Source of the DNA: Elysia marginata
Lineage: Eukaryota; Mollusca; Gastropoda; Plakobranchidae
DNA: 34,681 nucleotides
Assembly (NCBI GenBank): GCA_019649035.1
Contig: BMAT01003789.1
Span: 101,772-136,452 of the forward strand
Reading direction: 5' to 3'
Part shown: in pieces, positions 11,301 to 23,300 of the stretch
Position numbering within the stretch: the stretch's first letter is position 1
Layout of the letters: each line of letters opens with the position of its first letter
Made by a program: the position numbers and the translations under genes
Notes under the pieces: model-generated
Databases searched by the model: none
The model's input: only the letters and a program-made list of their open reading frames with translations
What the model was told of the DNA's origin: nothing

Positions 11301-14300
11301 TTTGGGAAGCGCAGAAACAACATGGGTTTTGAGATCAATATCCACATCTTTCTGAGGAGGTGGAGCCTGTCGAGCTACATCTTCAACTAGCCGGTACTTC
11401 CGTGGCTTCTGCTCATACCTTGTAAGAAAAGATACAGTTCCTTTATTCATCCCAGTGTGAAATTTGTTTTTGAAAAGTTTTCATGCATAAATGTCTTGCA
11501 ACCAGTCAAAATGAGTCAAGTTGAAATTGGGAGGTAGTCAAAAAATTAATATGACAGAAAAGCTTATTTTCTTAACTTTCAAATAAAACAAAAAGAAAAG
11601 CTCTATCATGCTTCAGTATGAAGTTATAGCTGTTTGAAGTCGGCAGGGCTATGGCTTTAATTCTAAGATAAGGGAGAAAATTACATTTAAAGTTTAAACA
11701 ACAGCCATACCAATTTAAATAAAACATAAAATGTCAACATAAGTTAACTTTGAAACCTGTTTAGAAATGGTTTTAGCGACAATATTAAAAAAAAAAAAGA
11801 TAGCTTGAGAACACCCTTTAAACTTTGAAAGCCTATATCTCAAAACTAAGCCATTTGACTTACCACTCATTTGGACAGAATGCGAGACAAATAAATTTTT
11901 GTTAGACAATCTAAAGTGTTCAAATATTCATAAATCAAATTGGACATTCTACAGCATCCAAGATGTATACTTATTTACAAGAGCAGGATGTTTGAATGGA
12001 ATAGTAGTTTGTGAGTTAGACTAAAAGTGTGCATGGTAGAGGTCTATTGCTCTCTTCATGTAAGAGGAACTGCATGAGTCTAATAGTCTATAGAAGGAAA
12101 TGAAAGATGCAAATGCAGGAAGACAGACAAACAGCCACAGAGAGACACAGAAAGATAGGTGAGGGAGAAACCAAAGAGAGGGGAAAAAATAAAAACTAAA
12201 AGAGAGAAAGTTTTTGATGACAACACAAATGATGGTCTTTAAAAAAAGCTTAAGGGTTAGAACTGCAATGAAATGAAATGAAGGTTAACTTGGTTTTGAA
12301 AGTCCAGAGGCCCATGGAAAAAGAAACATTGACATAAGTATTTCACTGCCTTCCTTCTAGGCAATTAACAAATTAACCTTAGATACTTCATCCTTAAATA
12401 GGAAATCATGATCACAATAATAATAGAAATAATCATAGTGACAACAACAATTAATCTTATCAACACTAAAGTTTGTTTGGCCTACTTCTCTTACTTTAAG
12501 ATTATTGGGTGTGGTTCTGCAAAAGCTTTTAAAAATTTTATTTGAACTGCATCTATTTAAGAACATTCTTTTGTTTCTGAAATTTAAGCATCATAAAGAA
12601 GCATTGATTTTACTATATCAAAGATCATTTTAGCAGTATTAAAGTCTATACAATGGAAAGTTTTAAACAAAATCTGCATTTGGGCCTCAACTCGGAGAGC
12701 TTTGCTTGCCCAATCTTCTATTGTTTTGGTCCAACAAAGATGAAAAGACACAACATGCCATCATAACTAGTAATTACGGTTTGCATATTCCCAAAACATT
12801 TTCTTGTAGTTTTTAAGTACCCACCTTTCCAAAAAACTATAAATTTACTCTCCATAATGTTACTTTCAGACCCCATAAAGTACATAAGCTTTAAGAGCTG
12901 GAGCTGATGTACCAAAAAAAAGAAAAAGAAGAAAAGTTGATAATGCTGTAATCTGGTACATCTTGAAAACTTTGTTCTGCTTTAATTGATCAATTGCTTG
13001 AATATTGAATGTTATTTCATACTTTGAAGTTTTTAGGTATCAATGTGTGAGCTATATTAAAATTAAAGCAAACAAAGAGGTAGGTTGATAGACAAGGGTT
13101 TAGGATGTGGACTTGTTTCTATTTTACAAGTCCAATTACTGGGATTAGCTCCTAAAAGCTTAAAAAAAAGAAGTAAAATGAGTTTTCATATAGCACTTAT
13201 AAATCCACTAATATGCTCTAAGCGCTTTACATGTGTTCCCCAACCGGCCATTACCAACCAAAGTACCATCTGTATCTACAAAGGAGCAACAAGTAAAGCA
13301 CATCACTCTAGCATTCTGACATGATCTTTCACTGCCTATAGTCAGGTACTCCTTTAACGCATGAGTGAGGCAAAGAAATATGTGTAGATAGTCTTTCTCA
13401 AGGATTAAATGTCAATCTTCCAAAAGCACGACTCAAACCTCTGGCCTCTCATTCAAAAGCCAAGTGTCTACCACAAGACCACACAAAGCTTAGTTGACAA
13501 AACGGAAGCAGACTAATGAGAAGTTGACTTAAGTATACATTTGTCTGTTGCCTAGAGATAAACAAAAAAACATGGCTTAAAAAAAAGAAAAGAAAAGATG
13601 TACACTGCACTTTTTGTACCCATAGTTGATTATGTCACAAATATTAAGCTAAACTTTAACAATGAACTCACTTATTTATATCTTCCCATTTGTTTCCAGA
13701 TTTTTCCCTGAAAACCTTGGCAAATTCCTTCACCGCAGCTTCCCTCTCTGCAAATGGTGTGTGCTGATATTGGCCATCATCCCCAATGCGACCCCAGCGA
13801 GTGAAAAGAATGTAGAGGTTCTTTGCGGGCTGATATACAAGCTGAGATACGATACAAATAAAACATCAAGTTTTAAAACACCTGGAGGATATGAAATTAG
13901 CTCTGCCGTGGACAAATCAAGTGCATAATCCCCCATATGGTTTTGATTGCATATATACTGCACTTGGTTTGTCCCCTGGGAGAGCATTGGATTGAACTAG
14001 CGAAAATGGCTGAAACATGTTTGTCCTTGATATAATTTGAATCCTTGACTCACAGTGGCTTCAAAGCCTATGGCCTTTTTAGTCAAAGAAACATAGCTCA
14101 TACCATGTTGCCACTACATGTCCTATACAGCTTAAAGTAAAGGGTCGTTGTAGGCAACTTTTTCAAGTGGTTTAAATTTTTCATATGATTCATGGAGATG
14201 TATGCACCGTGATATATGGGGCTTTCTCTCTATTAATTCTCCTCAGTGTCTCCATAGAAAGAAAGATGCTTAACTCAATCCCCTTTAGGCCCACCCAGCT

Positions 14301-17300
14301 CAGTTTAAGGCCTATCCCTAAGAAAAGGGAGGTAAATTATCCATATCGGAGGCAGCTAGATCTAGATCTAGAATCTAGGTCTAGAAATCTGTGCAAAATC
14401 GTACTGAAAACATGTCAACTTCAACTAACCCACTTGTGAAATGAAAATAACCTAAATAACGCTTGAGATCTACTTAAAAAGAAAAGAGACGGTTAAATCG
14501 TCCATATCAGACGCATGAAGATCTAGACCTAGAATCTAGGTCTAGAGGAGTGTGCAAAATCTTACTGAAAAACGATCAACTTCAACAGACCCGCTTCAGC
14601 TTGTTTGTCGACCAAAAGTGAAATAAAAATATCCTATATAACGCTTTAGATCGTCTCTAAAAGAAGATGAGGTTTACACAAGATTTCCGGCGAGATTTCC
14701 AGGGTTACTAAGCTACCAAAGGTACACAAGGAAAGCAACGGCAATCGGGTAATGACGGGCGCTATAGGTACACAAAAGTATGGTCCAATCTCGCGACGGC
14801 GGGCGCTATAGGTGGGGTTGAGTTAAGCCTACTGTAATTTGTGTAAGAGACACTAGAAAAGAAGACACTGAAAACTTGATTGTGTTGGTAAATACTGGCT
14901 GACATCTAGTTTGGTTTTATTTATACCTGTACATCTGTTATGTCTTGTTCACCATCATCAGTTATGGATAAGCAAGTCAATTTTTTTTAAAAAGTAAGGT
15001 ATATATTTTTGCTCTAAAAATATTGACAAAACAAGTGAGCTGTTGGCTTTACACCTTCGTCAGACAAAAAAAAATAAAAAACGTTTAAGAAACTTACATA
15101 AATATGGACAGGACTGACAATAAAAGAAAAGCAATAATATTATTAGAAAAAATATATAATATGAATGATGAGATAAAAATAAAAAAATAACCTAGAAATC
15201 TAGATATAATCTATCTGCAGGATAAAAAAGAAAAAAGGAAAAAAGGGGGGAGGGGGCGGGGGTACAAGGGGAAGGGGCCTGAGGATCCACGAAATAGTAA
15301 CTTAATTACATAGTGAAGGAAATGAAAAGACCTATCAATGAAAAACGAGAATTATTTACAAAAAATAAGAATGTATCAATCAACTAGATCTAGACCTATC
15401 TGGAACGGAAAAGACAGATGAAGAACGACTTATCTTTTTCCAGTGAAGATCTTGTAATCAAGGAAGCGCAAAAGCGAAAACATCATCAGTTATGGACCTA
15501 GCTGAGCCAACAGACTATAAAATTTTAATGTAAGACCTTAATAACACTAATGTGAAGGGGCTCAGCAGCAAGTTTCCCATCTCTCTATTCTAAAGTCTGT
15601 TGACCCATGTAAGCTTTCTTTCTCCAGTAAAGGATATTTAATACTTTTTCACCAACATAATATAAATTATCATTCAGGCAATTAAGTCCTCATGCTTTAA
15701 AAGTAAGCAAGAGCACAGTATCCCTCCATGTCTTGTGTCTCTGAGCAGAGGCACACTAGAAATACACCCAGAATCGCAAAAATAAAAAATCATCATCTTC
15801 CAAAAATATTGTTTTCTTAAGTAATAAAAAAAAACTTCTAATGAAAAAAAATTCACAGTGGAAAAAAAATTGTTTGGGCATAAATGGGTTAAAATCAGAC
15901 TGAGTTGAAAAAAAACGCTTTATTGTAAATATAAAACACTACAGAGATAAGGAAACAAACTGGCAATCATGATATTGCCAATGTTATCCAGAGACAGAAG
16001 TAGAAATGAGCTAGCCGTGTAACAAAGATTGCTGACCCCAAAGGAACCTGAGAAATCACAGGATGTCAACCAGTACTTGACAAGAGACTGAGAGGCAGAC
16101 AAGGGGACAAGAAGGCACAATGATGTGATGTGAAATTAAAGGAAAGAGGGAAACGTTGAGCAAGCAGACACTTTTTACACTAACCGGGACAAACCAAGTG
16201 CAGTATCTGCAGCATAAACCATATGGCAGATACTGCACCTTGTTTGTCCACTGCAGTACAGCGGGAGGAATGTAGAATTAATGCAGAAAGCTTCATTCTG
16301 CAGTAGATGGACATACCCTCATAGGAACCTAACCGCAAAGATATATAGTTTAAAACCAAGAATGAAGTAAAAAGCTCATGGGCTATTGGAATGTGTTGCG
16401 ACCAACAAAAGACCTAGTGTGGTGGTATCAAGAAAGACCTAGAGCGATATTGCTCTGTGAGCACATCACTTATAGTTTACCTATACCTTAAAGGGATAGT
16501 GTATCACAGCCAAGTTTAATGCCTTGAGAAAGAAACATCAGCATGCCATTCTTTCAACTTGCTTGTGGAATTTGACATTGAGGCTTTGCACCTTACATTT
16601 CAAACCTCTTTAAACAGCTTAGGAACTGTAATATAGGCACCTAAATCAAATGGTTTTCAATGGTAAGGTTTAAACTCATAAAATTGTTTGGAGTTACTGT
16701 AAACAAGCTCCAACAAATAGCATTTGTACAAATATATATAAATATTGCTATGAAAAAGTCCAGCAATGGTGCTGTTGACATAATATTTAATTATTGAGCA
16801 TTGTTTTCATAAATTCATTTTCTTACTTCTGCTATACTTCAATGAGGATATTTCTTTTTCTGTTCTGAAAAATTTTTGTTTTTATTTATTCAAAGGTTTC
16901 TGCATACATATCAATTTGCTCCTGCCCTTGATATTTAAGCACGGCAGTGAGTTGCATTTATTTATAGAAATCATCCTTATAGGCATTTTTTGTGAACTTA
17001 AATCGATTCTACACAGTTTAAGGTGCTTTATACTGGTTATTGAGCAGACCTGAATCTGATAAAAGTTGTATAGACCCCAATTTCCTCTCTTCACATCCAC
17101 TTTGGTCATCAGCACATCATAGTAGCGATCCAGCTCTGCATCTTTGACCAACTCTCTGTTCTCAGATAAAAATAACAACAGGAAAAACAATTTAGTATCA
17201 TAGAGAAAAATGAACGACTGGCAGTATTTTGTAAATGTTATTTGAAGCATGTTAGCTGTACTACAGTGTAAATGCTTACTATGGGTTGATAGCCTTGCAG

Positions 17301-20300
17301 CAAGAGGCCAAATAGCAAAAAAAAAAAAATAATATTTAACTGAATAAGTTCCTTAGAAGATTTATGGCAAAAACCTTGTGAGAAAAGAACCTGCCCTACC
17401 CCAGCATTTAGAATTGTTATTTAAAAAAAGGGTTGGGCATTTTCACTTTCTCCTAAGTTCACTCATGAGGCAACCACCAGAGTTTACCAGGCACAAGACG
17501 CTCACATTAGTTTTTGAATTGGAACCCTTTTAAATATTAAAATTTTCTTCACAACCAACTAGGCCTATTGTTACTGCTTCAAAATGAAATACTGCCAGGT
17601 ATAAAAAGGCTGGATTTTTATTTCTTCAAACTCTTCAAGAGAATAGATTAAGTTTTAGAAAATGTTAATTTTTAAACTCTGACTTGTGCTTGATTTAAGT
17701 TTTAACCAAGTTGCCTCATAGTATGTTAAATAAATCAAACTTTCCATGTGTAGACCCATTACCTAGCCTTATCTCATGACTCTACTAATACAGACTTAAC
17801 CTTTTCAATAAAAAATACAGGTAAAAAATATACATATAATCATTTTGTCAATAATATCACAGTTGTTTTGAAAAAAGATACCAAGTAATACTGTAACACT
17901 CTACTGTCTACAGACAAAATTTTCACTCTTGTGAAATTATAACAATCATTTGAAAAAAAAAAAAGATAAGGATTTTTTTTACTTAAAGCGGCTAAAGTAG
18001 AAGGTAATAAACTAACCCATTATTAACGTTACAGTTGTCATCAACGGTATGAATATAAGTAGCTTCATTCTGCTCTGATGTATGACGTTGTAAGACATGC
18101 TGGGCGGGCTTGTCTACATCTGGCCAGGTCTTAACTGGTGCAGGTACACCATCATTCACAGGCTCCCCTAGGTGTTTCTCTAACATGGTCTGTGTATTTG
18201 AACAAGAGGAAAGGGTGTAATTTAACTATAAAATTCATTAATGGTCGAGGTGTTTAGCTTTTTTCCCTTTACAAATCAGAAGGTTAGGGTGTAAATCAAC
18301 GACTACTGACTTAAATAGTAAAGATGTTTAGCTTAGTTCCTGTTGCAAATTAGAAGGTTACGGTGTAAATCAATGACTACTGACTTAAACAGTAAAGGTT
18401 TTTTAGCTTTTCCCCGTGAAAAATAAAAGGTTAAGTTGCAAATTAACTACTAGAAACATTTTATAGTAAGGGTCTTTAGCTCTTCTTCTTTCATACATAA
18501 AGAGTCTTCATCTTGCTTTGGCTACTTCACAGAATGAGGAATGCATAAAAAAGGCAGTAGCGAGATATTAAAAGCACAGTATGTCCTGCGATGAGTGATG
18601 AGTGAAATGTTACAATTTTCACATTTCCAACGTTTTCATACATTAATATATGCTTTCCTTTTACTGAGCTTATGGGCATTAAAAGTGCTGCAAATATCAT
18701 AACATTGAGAAGAGAATGATGTTAGGCTCCTTTTTGTTGTAAAAAAAAAAAAACAGCAGTGGGGGGGTGCTTTATTTTAAGAGGTTTATTTAATTCTGAC
18801 TTTCTCCGTTTGACTCTTAAAAAATTTTTTAAGACATATAAACAGGTTGCTTGATATGTTTTTGTTACAGCTAATAGTGTTGAATTGAACAACTTTCTTC
18901 AGACATTCCTCAGTGTCTTATACAGTTATATGAAGATGAACTAAATCAATCACAAAGTAAGAATAAATAATGAAATTGGATATATAACTTTACTTTTTTT
19001 CTATTCAGACCAGGTTCAAAAACATTCAGAGAAGTAAAGAAAATTTATTGTAGGCAACTTTTAAGCAACTTACAATTTATGAAAAAAAATTGTAATTTTT
19101 TTGTTCTGGGTAGAGAATATTTTCTTTTAAAATTTTGCTGCCAAGGTTGCTCTAGAATAAAAAAAAATGCTTGTGAAAATGAAAATATGTTGACAATAGG
19201 AAAGGCTGTTAATAAAACATTTCAATCCAAGGCTTTTCAACTTGGCATTCCCACCTATAAGAAGCATAATAAAAAAAAAATATTGCAAATAGACTGCAGA
19301 AAATATTCCATTTTGCTTTCCAAATCTACATATTTAAGAACCTCTCTTGTGTATAGAAATTGTTTTACCTTAGATCTCTCAGAGGAGAGCCGAAATTTGG
19401 CCTTAAGCAGTCGGGCCACAACAACAGCTCCACTTTGTACAGCTTCATGGTATGGGTTGAGTCCAGCCTTGCTGCGGACCAGCGCACAACCATTTTGAGT
19501 GAGAAGAGAGGCCATCTCACCGTGGTCATATGTTCCCTCAGAGTGGGGCCGAGCCACATAATGCAAAGCAGTGCGGCCATCCTTGTCTTTCTGGTCAAGA
19601 TTTACTGGACTTGTTTTCTTTACCGGCAGTCCCTCTGAAAAAAAAAATCAACATCATCAATGGACATCATGAACACTATTTAATTTGCCATTAAAATTTT
19701 ACATGAAAGTTATTTTTTAAGTTATCAAGATTATGATAGACAGTTGTAAAAAAAAAAAACCTTGCAAAGCAACTCATACAGCTATATAATGCATCAGAGT
19801 AAATCCATTCACTGGGCAAATGGGGACAAGCCTGAACTGTCTATGACATGAGATAGTGTAGAGAGGAAATTTAAATACAGAAAAAAAAAATTTATATAAT
19901 TTAGTCACATGGCCACAAGACTGCATTAGAATATAGGTCAAAATGTTACTGGCCTTTAATTCAATTTTAATTGACTAGAATTTATATTTTAATCTATGAT
20001 GAGTGACTTACATCATATTGACATACCTTGATGATTTGATTTGTTTTGAGGCGTGGCCGATTGATTAGGCTCCTCTTTTTCTTCATCCGAGGAGTCTTCT
20101 TCAATATCTTCTGCGCTGTCATCACTTTCATCATTAAAACTAACGTTTCTGGCAGTTTTCAACTTAAAGACACTTGTCGCGTCATGCCACTTTTTAGTCT
20201 TTGTGGTTGCCAATGTTGGCTGCTTGGTGGGGTCAAAGTTGAAATCAAGCAGCAGTTTGACAAAGTTTACTTGATTCTATTCCAAGTGGCATAAGTGGAA

Positions 20301-23300
20301 AGACGAAAATACGATAAAACCAAAATGAAACTTCTTTTTATTTAAGGTACCTAAAATTACATTCTATAAAAATTCAGATTCCTAAATGTACTTCATATTG
20401 AACTGGAGTCACAGTAGAACTGTTTGGATAAGGAAATTAAATTTTTTTCTAGGAAGGCATATATTTCAGCTCTAAAAGTACAGATGAAGCAAGTGAGCTA
20501 TCAACTTTATGCTTCGTCAGAAAAAAAAAATAAAGACGTATAAGACACTTACATAAATAAGCACAGGACTAACATTAAAAGAAAAGCAATAATGTTAAAT
20601 ATATACCTTCCTAGAAAAAATTTTAATTTTCTTACTAGAAGGGTATGTGTTACAGAATAGGAAAGACTAAAAATTGGCATTGGATGCCATGTACCTATGT
20701 ACCTATGTTGTAGGACAGACTGATGGCACACCATTGATGTTTTATTAGATACCCTGTGATAATAGTTTTGGTATTCTCATAGACATATGGCTTGTATTTT
20801 TTTATTTAAAAAGTGAATGGTTTTATCTCAATGATGTTTAGCTGTAACAAATAATAGTTATAAGTTTACAGAGTACCTAAACTCTCTTATCAAAGGACAG
20901 TATCTACAATTCTAACCATATAGAAGGTACTGCCTTTTGATTGTCCTGAACACTGTTGTGATCAATAACAAACCAGATTCTATGTGTACAGGTTTTCATC
21001 TGCTTCTTTGTCTTTAGACTTTCATTATCAAAACTCTCACAAAATAAATTTCTCTTTTAATGTTAAATCTTCTATAGAACTATAGTGTACAAAAAAACTG
21101 TCAGCAGGTGAGAATAAAGATTTTGGCACATATAAAAAATTTACATTGCCTGGGAAATTGTGAATACAATTTCAATCACAAATCTCTTTAGTTGAAAAGA
21201 TAGATAAAGCAGGTAAGAATTTTCCTTTAAAATGATAAAGAGCTTTGAAGAGGAAAATAAAACCACAAGGGGCCATCTCTTATTCTACAATACTTTTGAT
21301 ATGGTTTAAATGAACTATCATAATTACCCTTTTAATTGCATGCATAAGAGGCGAGAGTCCAGCACCATCTGGTGTGTTAGGATTAGCCCCACACTGCAGC
21401 AGTTTTTTTGTCAGTCCAAACTGGCCACAATTGATACAAACAATAAGGGCTGTTGTCTTGTCCTTTGGGTACCTATAAGTGAAAAAGGCAATGAACTGCT
21501 AAGTATAATGTGTAAAAAAAAACATATCTATCATCATAACACTGAAAACACAAAAAGCCATACTCTATTTCTGATGGTTGAATACCTCCCATCAAGTTAT
21601 TAAGAGCATGTGACAGCAAACATGGACACTTCTGTGCACTAATCACAAGCATCAATGACAAAGTATTGGGTTCAAGACCTGTTACCTGAAGCAATGTTAT
21701 TCTCTTGTAGCAATATTGATCTTTGTAGCCTTTTTTCCAAGGATTGCATCAGAGCCTAGTCAATAGCTAAATTTTAATACTTTTAATATTTACATTCCTC
21801 CCTACACTCTGCCTCCTTCCACATTGGAGTGGTTATATTCTATTAAATTTACATCCTACTGGTGTCACTCAGTTTACAAATACGGAAATATGAACCATTT
21901 CTGGAGAGAAAACTAATTTGCTGCGATTGTTTCCCATGCTGATGTTTTCAATGTTGTTGCTGTTGTAGTTGTTGGTGATGTTATATTTGTTGTTGTTAAT
22001 GTTGGTTGTTACTGTTGTTGTCAGTGGACTTACTCTGAGAAATAGTCTGGATCCAGTTTGGAACACCTACTGACATTCAGTGCAACCAGTTCTGGGTTCA
22101 GAGGAAGGTCAAACACCTGCTCAAGGTCTATCTTTATGTCAATCAGCTTCTTCATGAAGTTCCTGAAATGTATACCCGTGGATTGATTAGTCCACGTATG
22201 AATTAATGTATTCATGGGGTGCTGCATAAGGCAGCATTGTTAAAAAATATTCATCTTTCATTTTGGCAATACACAGTTTACCTGCTAAAAATGGAATGAA
22301 AAAGGGTTAGTCACCAAATTTCGCCCTGAAATCTCTCAAATTAAATTTTAATTTTGAAATAGATTGCAGGTGGTGTCGTGGTTGGCAAACTCTCAGCTCT
22401 TGTACTGGGAGGTGCAACGTTTAAGCCATCCAGATCAGTGTTTAGTCCTTGAGGAAGGCTTTTTACACACATTTATGCATTTACTCGCCACACTCAGGTG
22501 TTCAATGAGTACATGGCTATGGACAGTGGAAGATCTTGACAGTACGCCACAGTAATAAACTTAAACTATATTTAAACTGCTGCTCCCTTGTAAGTTTAGA
22601 AGATAATTTGACTGAGCNNNNNNNNNNNNNNNNNNNNNNNNNNNNNNNNNNNNNNNNNNNNNNNNNNNNNNNNNNNNNNNNNNNNNNNNNNNNNNNNNNN
22701 NNNNNNNNNNNNNNNNNNNNNNNNNNNNNNNNNNNNNNNNNNNNNNNNNNNNNNNNNNNNNNNNNNNNNNNNNNNNNNNNNNNNNNNNNNNNNNNNNNNN
22801 NNNNNNNNNNNNNNNNNNNNNNNNNNNNNNNNNNNNNNNNNNNNNNNNNNNNNNNNNNNNNNNNNNNNNNNNNNNNNNNNNNNNNNNNNNNNNNNNNNNN
22901 NNNNNNNNNNNNNNNNNNNNNNNNNNNNNNNNNNNNNNNNNNNNNNNNNNNNNNNNNNNNNNNNNNNNNNNNNNNNNNNNNNNNNNNNNNNNNNNNNNNN
23001 NNNNNNNNNNNNNNNNNNNNNNNNNNNNNNNNNNNNNNNNNNNNNNNNNNNNNNNNNNNNNNNNNNNNNNNNNNNNNNNNNNNNNNNNNNNNNNNNNNNN
23101 NNNNNNNNNNNNNNNNNNNNNNNNNNNNNNNNNNNNNNNNNNNNNNNNNNNNNNNNNNNNNNNNNNNNNNNNNNNNNNNNNNNNNNNNNNNNNNNNNNNN
23201 NNNNNNNNNNNNNNNNNNNNNNNNNNNNNNNNNNNNNNNNNNNNNNNNNNNNNNNNNNNNNNNNNNNNNNNNNNNNNNNNNNNNNNNNNNNNNNNNNNNN

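Noticed and set aside
18205..18485. CRISPR-like array
   Set aside because: Units are contiguous diverged 74-bp tandems with no spacers, in an animal intron.
21660..21690. tRNA-like B box (GGGTTCAAGACCTG)
   Set aside because: No matching A box at the right distance and no SINE body; probably chance.
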